64,000 nt of DNA, taken from the NCBI RefSeq assembly GCF_032854445.1, contig NC_088300.1, positions 80,205,084 to 80,269,083 on the forward strand, written 5' to 3'. The notes under the pieces were generated by a model that did not search any database, was not told where the DNA came from, and saw nothing but the letters and a program-made list of their open reading frames with translations. The position numbers and the translations under genes are program-made. Below are positions 11,653 to 24,400 of this stretch, piece by piece; positions within the stretch are counted from its first letter, which is position 1; the number at the start of each line of letters is the position of its first letter. This DNA comes from Liolophura sinensis. Lineage: Eukaryota; Mollusca; Polyplacophora; Chitonida; Chitonidae.

Positions 11653-12326
11653 GTTTGTGATATGGACAGGAAGGCTGTGTCTAGCTACTCTCCGTTGACT
11701 CGGTTTTTGTCTTCTGAGTTACTGTTATATCAAGCAAAAAACGCATAAAACCGCGTCCAGGAAATCTTAACTTTGGAGTTTAATGTCCATCACGAACGTC
11801 GGATGTTTCTGGTTAATACCCGGCAAATCATGTAAAAGAAATGTAATTTGGCGGTGGAACTGATTTTTTGCATATTGGAAGTGTGTCGTAAGTTGGCACA
11901 GTTTGCAGATCTTGCAGGTGCTAATAATTTTCTGAAAGAATTTCTCCAATACTCGCTAAAAACACTGGAGGGGGAGGGGTTCCTTGTTGTTTCTGACAGT
12001 CATATTGATGAGTGATGGTCATGAACTGACACCGGCATATATTCTTTGCGAAGGGATGACATACACGCCAGAGATGCAGATGTTTCTGCAACTTAGCCAT
12101 GAAAAATGTTTGATTTACGATTTGATTCCAGCGATAGAATTTTAGACACTTGAAACTGCATGATGAGCGCTCATTTTCTGTAAAGTATGTTTATTAAAAT
12201 GAAATGTTGAGATACCGGTATAGGCCTATCTTGATTTCAAGTTGTTAGAAGATGGATAACTACTATATAATATGACTTGAACATTGATGTATATATTTGT
12301 TCTTAGTAATTTGTGTTTTGTTTCAG
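11653..12326. promoter_or_regulatory. Shared promoter region between TMEM101 and VPS18
   Basis: Region between divergent start codons. The TMEM101 side (about 11400-11760) is visibly richer in CG dinucleotides than the surroundings. The VPS18 5' UTR is split: 'ttgtgttttgtttcag' at 12311-12326 is a strong acceptor 47 bases before the VPS18 ATG, so a non-coding first exon must lie somewhere in this interval. Its donor cannot be placed with confidence. No TATA box is called. Confidence 0.6.
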
Positions 12327-12373
12327 CCATTCAGTTATTGTGTAAAGGCGTCATAAAATTGACATTTTGAAGA
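12327..12373 (+). other. VPS18: VPS18 5' UTR part of the first coding exon
   Basis: Sequence between the acceptor 'gtttcag' (ending 12326) and the ATG at 12374. The ATG context is 'gaagaATGG', a good Kozak match, and the protein start MASILDQYE matches vertebrate MASILDEYE, which fixes the start codon. Confidence 0.75.
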
Positions 12374-12457
12374 ATGGCATCAATCTTGGATCAGTATGAG
12401 CAGGAATCTGCACGAGCAGCATCTAGTCTGACATCTCCTCAGAGCGTAACAGAGCCC
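12374..12457 (+). CDS. VPS18: VPS18 coding exon 1
   Basis: 28 codons, MASILDQYEQESARA..., donor 'ccc|gtaagt'. The first nine residues are nearly identical to vertebrate VPS18; the rest of the N-terminal tail is variable in the family. Confidence 0.93.
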
Positions 12458-15400
12458 GTAAGTATGTCCACATGCAGAGGACAGCCATGTCATAGCTGAA
12501 TATTTCACGTCCATCTGGGCTGCACGGTCTGCATATGCGGGCCAGCTATTGCGGGCCGACCATGGTTGGATCCTGTTTGATTGTGCATACAGCTATTGTC
12601 ACAACAGCACTTAGCACAGAAACAAATTTCCCTGGCCGAATGGTTAGCGTGCCAGTGCAGCACAGTGACTCAGGAGCCTAATACCATTGTGCAGGTTCTG
12701 TGAGTGGAAGTCCAGCTCATGATGGCCTCCTCTCCAGCAACACATGGAAAGGCCTGCCAGCAGCCTGCAGATGGTAGTAGGTTTACTCCAGATTCTTCAC
12801 GGGTTTCCTCCCACCATAATAATGTATAAGTGAAATATTCTTGAGTACCCGTCATATAAATAAATAAATGTAAACAAACTTGTAGGTGTACATTGCAGTT
12901 CTGCAGCTATTTTTGTTTGTTTGTTTGTTTAGTTATTCACTTGGACTTGTTTTATCTCATTACACATGTAATTAAATGTACATACAGTAAGTGTAGACAC
13001 TGGACAAAACTGGACTTACATGTATGTACCGATGTGACAAGATACAAGGCTGGCTTCATGTTGCCTTCCTCTCTGGCTATACATGAGTAGGGTTGGTGCA
13101 GTCTGCGGATGGTCATGGGTTTCCCCCAGGCTGTGCACGGTTTCCTCCCATTGTAATGCTGGCTGTCGTCGTATAAGTGAAATATTCTTGAGTACAGCAT
13201 AAAACACCAATCAAATAAATAAATAACAAGGCTGGCTGATGGTGATAAGATATAAGGGAATTTGTTACTAGAAATCTGATTCTACAGTATTCATGAGCAG
13301 TGTGTATCACTTCCAGGTTTGTTGTTGTACATTATTTATTTATCTGTTTGATTGGTGTGGGAGGAAACCGGGCATAGCCCGAGGGAAACCCACAACCATC
13401 CACAGGTTTATTGCAGATTGGAGGTGCATTGATAATTGTGAGCAGTGTGTATTAGGCCTACTCCCACGCTGTTGTTGTACGTTGAAGATGAGTGAGTGAG
13501 TGAGAGCTTGGGGGTTTAACATCCTGCTTAACAATTTTTCAGTCATATGACGACGAAGGAATCCTTGGAGTGCATGTAATGTGCCTCCTTATTGCAGGAC
13601 GGATTTCCATATCTAGTGCTGCTTCACTGAGATGCCTTACTGAAGGCAAGTAAGCCGCCCCGCCCGAGCCATTATACTGATACGGGTCAACCAGTCATTG
13701 CACTATCCCTTTCATGCTGAACGCCAAACAAGGAGTTACAACTTTCCCTTTCAAGGTCTTAGGTGTGACCCAACCGAGGATCTTCCAAGTGTGCTATCGG
13801 GGCTGGTCATTGAAGATTGAAGGTGCAGGGATAATTGTGTGCAGTGTGTATTACTGGCAGTTTGTTGTTGTACATTTTCAGATTGGAGGTGCAGGGATAA
13901 TTGTGTGCAGTGTGTATTACTGGCAGTTTGTTGTTGTACATTTTCAGATTGGAGGTGCAGGGATAATTGTGAGCAGTGTGTATTACTGACAGTTTGTTGT
14001 TGTTGTACATTTGCAGATTGGAGGTGCAGGGATAATTGATGCTCGTCTAAGGGAAACAGAACAACCTATCTTCAGCAAGAAAAAAGTTAACTTCAAGTAA
14101 GAAGGTTCCAGTGTGTGTCAGTGAAAGGGGTTTCTGCTGTTGGTTTGAAGTAGTGATGTCAGTGAAAGGGGTTTCTCCTGTTGGTCTGAAGTAGTGGTGT
14201 CAGTGAAAGGGGTTTCTCCTGTTGGTCTGAAGTAGTGTTAATCTCAGTCAGTGTCAAAAATTAATAGTGAGATGATGCACAAAGCAAAATAATTGATGAA
14301 AAGAGATAACTGAGTGCTTTACCCAGACAATTTTTGTCATTTTATTTCATCAACTAAAATTGAAGAATTCCATGTTTAGTGTAATGGTGAACAATTAAAT
14401 GAAACAAAGCTTCTTTACTCACCCTCTATAGATTATTTGATATAGTCCCCTTGAATTTTTTTTTGTTTTTTGTTTTTTTTATATTTGTTCAGTGATCCAA
14501 AAAGTTTAGGTTTTGTTGGATTGTGTTTTCAGACCTCCAGACCCAATTGTTCACTTGACGGTGTGTAACAACTACTTGGTGATGGCCATGAGTAGTAATA
14601 TCCTACTGAGACTGGATCTTGAACGCCCTGACCAGCCAGACGGTAAGTACTACTTTATGATCTGTCATATACAAGTACATGTACAGCCAGCCAGCAGAGA
14701 GAAACCCTACATCATAGAGGAAACATCAGCCTTCATTTTGAAAATGTAGAATCTATCCATGGACATTCTGTATGGTATGTATGGTATGAGCAATGAAACA
14801 AGTAACACATGCCACAGTATTAGTTAGTGCTTGCATGGACATTCTGTATGGTATGTATGGTATGAGCAGTGAAACAAGTAACACATGCCACAGTATTAGT
14901 TAGTGCTTGCATGGACATTCTGTATGGTATGAGCAATGAAACAAGTAACACATGCCACAGTATTAGTTAGTGCTTGCATGGACATTCTGTATGGTATGTA
15001 TGGTATGAGCAGTGAAACAAGTAACACATGCCACAGTATTAGTTAGTGCTTGCATGGACATTCTGTATGGTATGTATGGTATGAGCAGTGAAACAAGTAA
15101 CACATGCCACAGTATTAGTTAGTGCTTGCATGGACATTCTGTATGGTATGTATGGTATGAGCAATGAAACAAGTAACACATGCCACAGTATTAGTTAGTG
15201 CTTGCAAGGACATTTGATGAGAGTGGAATGCTGTGTGTAACACAGTATTTACCTGTCCGTGTACCTGTACTGTATTTGATGTGTATACATTGTACATTTA
15301 CAGAGGTGGAAGTAACAAAGGCAGTAGAGGACAGAGTACATAAGATATTCCTGGATCCTACAGGACGTCATCTCATAATCAGCATGGAGTCCACAGAGAA

Positions 15401-18400
15401 TTATTATCTCTCCAGAAACTCCAAGAAACCCAAAAATATTGGAAAATTAAAAGTAAGTTATAATAGTGAATAGTTTGCTGCTGTTTAGTGCTGAAGACTA
15501 CTCTGTGTAGTTTAATTTGTTCTGGTGATTGTTGAACACTGCTGTTTTCTCTTGAGAAAATCAAAGGAATGGAGAGCAGTTGAACATCATTGAATAGCTG
15601 AATTGCTAGCTTATCTTGTACAAGAACGAGTGACAGGTATGAATGTGGTTTTCTCTCACACTTGTCTCTATGATAATAAGCATATCCATTTATATCTGGG
15701 TGATTATTTATATTGTCACACTACCAAAACACTGATAAGATGTCGCTAAAGTGTGTTAGCAAATGTGCATACAATTGTCCAAATGTGAAAACCTTATTTA
15801 AGTATTCATATAATCTGCCTGACGTATGTTGACGGTTTATGCTCTTGTCCACAGGGTCATCATATTGACTCCGTGGGCTGGAATTGGCAGAATGCCAACG
15901 ACAATACAACAGGGGCCATACTGCTGGGGACCAGTAAAGGTGAGTGAAACCAGCAAAGTGATGTAAGTCCAGTTACCATCAATGTCACAGGGGCCATACT
16001 TCTGGGGACCAGTAAAGGTGAGTGAAACCAACAAAGTGATGTAAGTCCAGTTACCATCAATGCCACAGGGGCCATACTTCTGGGGACCAGTAAAGGTGAG
16101 TGAAACCAACAAAGTGATGTAAGTCCAGTTACCATCAGTGTCACAGGGGACATACTGCTGGGGACCAGTAAAGGTGAGTGAAACCAACAAAGTGATGTAA
16201 GTCCAGTTACCATCAATGTCACAGAGAACATACTTCTGGGGACCAGTAAAGGTGAGTGAAACCAACAAACTGATGTAAGTCCAGTTACCATCAATGTCAC
16301 AGGGGACATACTTCTGGGGACCAGTAAAGGTGAGTGAAACCAACAAAGTGATGTAAGTCCAGTTACCATCAATGCCACAGTGGACATACTTCTGGGGGCC
16401 AGTAAAGGTGAGTGAAACCAGCAAAGTGATGTAAGTCCAGTTACCATCAATGTCACAGGGGACATACTTCTGGGGACCAGTAAAGGTGAGTGAAACCAGC
16501 ACAGTGATGTAAGTCCAGTTACCATCAATGTCACACGGGACATACTTCTGGGGACCGGTAAAGGTGAGTGAAACCAGCACAGTGATGTAAGTCCAGTTAC
16601 CATCAATGTCACAGGGGACATACTTCTGGGGACCAGTAAAGGTGAGTGAAACCAGCACAGTGATGTAAGTCCAGTTACCATCAATGTCACAGGGGACATA
16701 CTTCTGGGGACCAGTAAAGGTGAGTGAAACCAGCACAGTGATGTAAGTCCAGTTACCATCAATGTCACAGGGGACATACTGCTGGGGACCAGTAAAGGTG
16801 AGTGAAACCAGCAAAGTGATGTAAGTCCAGTTACCATCAATGCCACACGGGACATACTTCTGGGCACCGGTAAAGGTGAGTGAAACCAGCACAGTGATGT
16901 AAGTCCAGTTACCATCAATGTCACAGGGGACATACTTCTGGGGACCGGTAAAGGTGAGTGAAACCAGCACAGTGATGTAAGTCCAGTTACCATCAATGTC
17001 ACAGGGGACATACTTCTGGGGACCAGTAAAGGTGAGTGAAACCAGCAAAGTGATGTAAGTCCAGTTACCATCAATGCCACACGGGACATACTTCTGGGGA
17101 CCGGTAAAGGTGAGTGAAACCAGCACAGTGATGTAAGTCCAGTTACCATCAATGTCACAGGGGACATCCTTCTGGGGACCAGTAAAGGTGAGTGAAACCA
17201 GCACAGTGATGTAAGTCCAGTTACCATCAATGTCACAGGGGCCGTACTGCTGGGGACCAGTAAAGGTGAATGAAACCAGCACAGTGATGTAAGTCCAGTT
17301 ACCATCAATGTCACAGGGGACATACTTCTGGGGACCGGTAAAGGTGAGTGAAACCAGCAAAGTGATGTAAGTCCAGTTACCATCAATGCCACACGGGACA
17401 TACTTCTGGGGACCGGTAAAGGTGAGTGAAACCAGCACAGTGATGTAAGTCCAGTTACCATCAATGTCACAGGGGACATACTTCTGGGGACCAGTAAAGG
17501 TGAGTGAAACCAGCAAAGTGATGTAAGTCCAGTTACCATCAATATCACAGGGGACATACTGCTGGGGACCGGTAAAGGTGAGTGAAACCAACAAAGTGAT
17601 GTAAGTCCAGTTACCATCAATGCCACAGTGGACATACTTCTGGGGACCAGTAAAGGTGATTGAGGCAGGCAAAGTGATGTAAGTCCAGTTACCATCAATG
17701 TCACAGGGGGCATTCTGCTGGGGACCAGTAAAGGTGATTGAGGCAGGCAAAGTGATGTAAGTCCAGTTACCATCAATGCCACAGGGGACATACTGCTGGG
17801 GACCAGTAAAGGTGATTGAAGCAGGCAAAGTGATGTAAGTCCAATTACCATCAATACCATAGAGGACATACATGTACTGCTGGGTATTTAATGTTTCCTG
17901 CTCTTGTTTAACAGCTGTTGTTCTACAAATGTGATCTGTTTCCACAGGGTTGATATTTGAGACAGAGCTGACAGCAAATGAGGAGACAAAGTTCTTCCAG
18001 GGAAGTTTAGACCAGTATTTAAAACAGGTCAGTTTTGGTAAATGTCTTTCTTTGTCCTAGTCTGACGTTACATTTCAAAGTTATATTGATTTAGTGCTGA
18101 TAATTAAAAAAAAATAAATGAAACAACTGCTATCACTTGCATACTAGGAGAACATACTGTAATTGGTTGACTTTTTGGGCCAGCTGACCAGCACTCATGG
18201 TCAGAAGGCTTGAGGGAAAGTTGGCAGAACAAGATCAAGGGCTGTAGGGGAATCTGATCAGAAAGGTTGAATAGCCCTCTGCGTACAGTTGATGTTCTCA
18301 CTCAAATAACTATAGACAGTATAGAAAGTCGGCACGTGTCAACTGGCTGGCTATGTGCATGGATACACTTTTGCCAGTGAAGGGGCCGCGTAGGCTTTGA

Positions 18401-21400
18401 GTGGTTAGTCTGTCAACGCGCAAGGCCAAAAATTTAGGCTTCGTAGCGTGTGTGATTCCCTGAGCAACATGTCTAACCGACAACACTTGCCGGTCTAGTG
18501 AACGACACAGTAAATTTCTACTCGACCTTGGTCAGTCTCGGTATCTTCAGCCAATGCAATGTATGGTGAAATTAGTCGTCTGTTGCATGTAATCGGACCA
18601 ACCTTCCATAATAAAAATGAGCCACTGCACTCCTCTGCCTTTAAATACAGCAAGTAAATACTCATCATTACAGTGTTTCTTCTCATAAGAAAATCTATTT
18701 TCACCCACTTTGTTTTTCATCAAAACATACATGGGTCTTCACACATGGAGGTTTCACATTCGTTTTGACTTTTTTTTTTCAAGGGGCTAGTCAAAAATAA
18801 TTGGTCAGTGTTGAATTCTGTAAGCTGTCAGTTATCTGTAAGACTACACAGTCACTGAGTTCCCCAAAAATGGGAGTAGGAATAGATTTAGCCTTGCATT
18901 AACACAGTGTTTACAATTGTTGCAATATGAAGCTGGTAAGGGGCATTCATTTCCACACATGCCAACACAATGTTCAATCCATGCACGTTCTGCTTATGAT
19001 CGCCATTTTATGAAACCAGGAATGTCTGGAGATTGTCCTCGCCTACCTATACAGGCTTAATGCAAATTTAGTGATGTACACACATGGCAATGGGCTGTCA
19101 AGATAATACGAGAACTAGGTTTGAACAGGTTTGTAAACAACCGTAGCTTGATACTTTCATCATTGTAATTCATCGATAAAAATAATGGTGTTGTCTAGAA
19201 TTTTTCAAGCCTGTATCCACTGGACTACTTTCATCTCACCAGTCATGTGCACTAGCCTCCCCTGGCGACGTTTGTCCAGCTATCAGTCGAGGCAAGAAAA
19301 CAATCACTCAACCCACCATTGCAGCATGATTTTAAGTTTCGATCCTTTGAAGTAAAAGTGGCAAATTTCATGGTTTGGCACACAGCTGGTGGTTGATGCC
19401 AGCTGGTTGAAAAGGTCAACAAATTATGGTAACAGTCATAATATCATAATGTCAGTCATAATATGACATAATATCATAATGTCAGTCATAATATGACATA
19501 ATATCATAATGTCAGTCATAATATGACATAATATCATAATGTCAGTCATAATATGACATAATATCATAATGTCAGTCATAATATGACATAATATCATAAT
19601 ATCAGTCATAATATGACTGTTACTGCTGAAAGGAAGTCCATAAACTGCATAAAAGCCATTAATATCAATGAGGTGTGATGATGTTATCTCTTTATGTGCT
19701 ACCAATTTACCTTTGTGGTGAATTTATGATTGATTTTAAAATGCATTTTCTTTAGTTAAAGCTGCCAATGAAACCCCAGGAGGTAGTGTATATCACTTAT
19801 CTCACCTGTTAAAGTGTTTTGCACGTGATGTTGTTTGTATTATTCATGTCATTTGTATGACACACAAGTGAAAATGTGCAAAAAACAAAAACAAAACAAA
19901 AAAAAAAACCCAGATAGAAAACAATTTCAGAAAGTTGGATGCACAGTCCTAGCAGTTTCTGCTTATAGTAACCACAATTGAGTTTACAGTCCATTATAAA
20001 GTGTATAGATCAGAACTACATATGCTGTACTGTGTATAGATCAGAACTACATATGCTGTACTGTGTATAGATCAGAACTACATACGCTGTACTGTGTATA
20101 GATCAGAACTACATATGCTGTACTGTGTATAGATCAGAACGACATATGCTGTACTGTGTATAGATCAGAACGACATATGCTGTGCTGTGTATAGATCAGA
20201 ACTACATATGATGTACTGTGTATAGATCAGAACTACATATGCTGTACTGTGTATAGATCAGAACTACATATGCTGTACTGTGTATAGATCAGAACTACAT
20301 ATGCTGTACTGTGTATAGATCAGAACTACATATGCTGTACTGTGTATAGATCAGAACTACATATGCTGTACTGTGTATAGATCAGAACGACATATGCTGT
20401 ACTGTGTATAGATCAGAACTACATATGCTGTACTGTGTATAGATCAGAACTACATATGCTGTACTGTGTATAGATCAGAACTACATATGCTGTACTGTGT
20501 ATAGATCAGAACGACATGTTCTGTACTGTGTATAGATCAGAACTACACATGCTGTACTGTGTATAGATCAGAACTACATATGCTGTACTGTGTTCACTGA
20601 TGATTCCTTGTCAGTTTGATGTCCTATTGTGTTGGTTTGTATACAGTGTACATGCATACCTGTACGTATTTCTCATATACAAAGCACTTCCCATAGCACA
20701 TTTATGGCGCTTTATGAATGGGCAGTAGGTCATGTCTTTCAATGGGGATTCAAAATTTATCGCTGTAAAAAAACTTGGCTTGGATGGTCTTCGCTGGCTT
20801 ATTCATCTAATGGGTCACCATCACTTCAGCTGACCTGCCTGTGAAGACTTTTTCTACAGCATGCATTACATGGATGTACTGGAACGCAGCTGATACAGCT
20901 GTAAATCTTCAACCTTTTCAACCACTCAAACACTGTTTCAGTGGAATTTATGCATACTATTACTACAAATGTGATACTAAACATTGTTTGTTTATGTCAT
21001 TAAAGAAGTAAGCTTCATAAATCTGTGGAAATTATTTCTCTACACTCCATAGTTTTTTAAATATTTCTAAATGCTTCAAAATATTGGTTGAAGAGGTGGT
21101 TGAAAAGGTTGAAGAATGAAGGTATTAGGCTATTGTTTTAAGTTTCATGTGTTAGATAACTAGCCAAGGGTGGGGATTTTCTTTAGGCTAATCTCTACCC
21201 ATAAACCTTACATGTATATGACATACATGTACATGTATAATGAAATTTTCTTCAGTAGGTTAAACACGTCAAATAATCCTTGTCATACAACGGCATTAAA
21301 CCCCAAGCAAACATACATAGATACTCAGAGATGTATCAGAGATGGTCCTATGTGTTGAGGCATAGCTAGACCACATATTAAACTTATTTGAACATTATAA

Positions 21401-24400
21401 TCTGGGTTTATTGTATGTGTAATTAGAAGCTAGAAATACAGGTATCAATAAGAAAATGAGTTGCTGTGAGTTCAAGTCTAGCTCATGCTAGCTTCCTCTC
21501 TCGCCATATGTGGTAACATCTGCAAGCAACCTCTGGTCGTGGAATTCCCTGGGCTGTGCCCAATTTCTCCACCCATGAGACTGGCCTCTGTCATATAGGT
21601 GAAACATTCTTGAGTACAGTGTAAAACACCAATTATATAAATAAATATAATAAGTTGTGTTATACTTGACAGTTGTTCAACCTGGGGAAGGAGAAGGCAG
21701 TACCTGTGACAGGTCTGGAGTTTGACAGGATGCCAGTCAATACAATGACAGAGTACAAGTACTACATACTGGCCACCACACCAGGGTAATACTCATTGTG
21801 TACAGACTTAGTCTGGAGTGTGACAGACTGCTGGCCAGTACAGTGACAGAGTACAAGTACTACATACTGGCCACCACACCAGTGTAATACTCATTGTGTA
21901 CAGACTTAGTCTGGAGTGTGACAGACTGCTGGCCAGTACAATGACAGAGTACAAGTACTACATACTGGCCACCACACCAGGGTAATACTCATTGTGTACA
22001 GACTTAGTCTGGAGTGTGACAGACTGCTGGCCAGTACAGTGACAGAGTACAAGTACTTACATACTGGCCACCACACCAGGGTAATACTCATTGTGTACAG
22101 ACTTAGTCTGGAGTGTGACAGACTGCTGGCCAGTACAATGACAGAGTACAAGTACTTACATACTGGCCACCACACCAGGGTAATACACATTGTGTACAGA
22201 CTTAGTCTGGAGTGTGACAGACTGCTGGCCAGTACAGTGACAGAGTACAAGTACTTACATACTGGCCACCACACCAGGGTAATACACATTGTGTACAGAC
22301 TTAGTCTGGAGTGTGACAGACTGCTGGCCAGTACAATGACAGAGTACAAGTACTTACACACTGGCCACCACACCAGGGTAATACTCATTGTGTACAGACT
22401 TAGTCTGGAGTGTGACAGACTGCTGGCCAGTACAGTGACAGAGTACAAGTACTTACATACTGGCCACCACACCAGGGTAATACACATTGTGTACAGACTT
22501 AGTCTGGAGTGTGACAGACTGCTGGCCAGTACAATGACAGAGTACAAGTACTTACACACTGGCCACCACACCAGGGTAATACTCATTGTGTACAGACTTA
22601 GTCTGGAGTGTGACAGACTGCTGGCCAGTACAGTGACAGAGTACAAGTACTACATTCTTGCCACCACACCAGTGTAATACTCATTGTGTACAGACTTAGT
22701 CTGGAGTGTGACAGACTGCTGGTCAGTACAGTGACAGAGCACAAGTACTTACATACTGGCCACCACACCAGGGTAATACTCATTGTGTACAGACTTAGTC
22801 TGGAGTGTGACAGACTGCTGGCCAGTACAGTGACAGAGTACAAGTACTACATACTGGCCACCACCCCAGGGTAATACACATTGTGTGCAGGTTTACCAGG
22901 AAATACATGTACCTAGGTTTTCCTATCTACAGCCGTTGGAGCATTACTTACCTTGACCTAAATGCTGAACATTCATGTCTTCCTGTTTACAGCCACCTGT
23001 ACCAGTTTAGAAGGAACATCTCCACCTCAGTAGGAGGTGTGTTGACATTATTTAGCTTGACCTAAATGCTGACCAGTCGTGTTTTCCTGTCTACAGTCAC
23101 CTGTACCAGTTTAGAAGGAACATCTCCACCTCAGTAGGAGATGTGTGAACATTATTTAGCTTGACCTAAATGCTGACCAGTCGTGTTTTCCTGTCTACAG
23201 CCGCCTGTACCAGTTTATTGGGAACATCTCCACCTCAGGAGGAGGTGTGTTAACATTATTTAGCTTGACCTAAATGCTGACCAGTCGTGTTTTCCTGTCT
23301 ACAGCCACCTGTACCAGTTTATTGGGAACATCTCCACCTCAGTAGGAGGTGTGTTGACATTATTTAGCTTGACCTAAATGCTGACCAGTCGTGTTTTCCA
23401 GTCTACAGCCACCTGTACCAGTTTAGAAGGAACATGTCCACCTCAGTAGGAGGTGTGTTAACATTATTTAGCTTGACCTAAGTGCCGACCAGTCGTGTTT
23501 TCCTGTCTACAGCCACCTGTACCAGTTTAGAAGGAACATCTCCACCTCAGTAGGAGATGTGTTGACATTATTTAGCTTGACCTAAGTGCTGACCAGTCGT
23601 GTTTTCCTGTCTACAGCCACCTGTACCAGTTTATTGGGAACATGTTCACCTCAGTAGGAGGTGTGTTAACATTATTTAGCTTGACCTAAATGCTGACCAG
23701 TCGTGTTTTCCTGTCTACAGCCACCTGTACCAATTTATTGGGAACATCTCCACCTCAGTTGGAGATGTGTTAACATTATTTAGCTTGACCTAAATGCTGA
23801 CCAGTCGTGTTTTCCTGTCTACAGCCACCTGTACCAGTTTAGAAGGAACATCTCCACCTCAGTAGGAGATGTGTTAACATTATTTAGCTTGACCTAAGTG
23901 CTGACCAGTCGTGTTTTCCTGTCTACAGCCACCTGTACCAATTTATTGGGAACATCTCCACCTCAGTAGGAGGTGTGTTAACATTATTTAGCTTGACCTA
24001 AATGCTGACCAGTCGTGTTTTCCTGTCTACAGCCACCTGTACCAGTTTAGAAGGAACATCTCCACCTCAGTAGGAGGTGTGTTGACATTATTTAGCTTGA
24101 CCTAAATGCTGACCAAACGTGTTTTCCTGTCTACAGCCACCTGTACCAATTTATTGGGAACATGTCCACCTCAGTAGGAGATGTGTTAACATTATTTAGC
24201 TTGACCTAAATGCTGACCAGTCATGTTTTCCTGTCTACAGCCACCTGTACCAATTTATTGGGAACATGTCCACCTCAGTAGGAGGTGTGTTAACATTATT
24301 TAGCTTGACCTAAATGCTGACCAGTTGTGTTGTCCTGTCTACAGCCGCCTGTACCAGTTTTTTGGGAACATCTTCACCTCAGTAGGAGGTGTGTTAACAT

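Noticed and set aside
15837-17945. Minus-strand open frame of 702 codons (repeats of DGNWTYITLLVSLTFTGPQ-like sequence) as a repeat protein gene
   Set aside because: It is the antisense of the 78-bp exon 5 donor array. A period divisible by three with no stop in one antisense frame gives a long frame automatically. A second frame of 669 codons is open too.
21906-22677. Open frames on both strands (246 and 227 codons)
   Set aside because: Both are generated by the exon 7 donor array, whose 99-bp units keep frames open on either strand.
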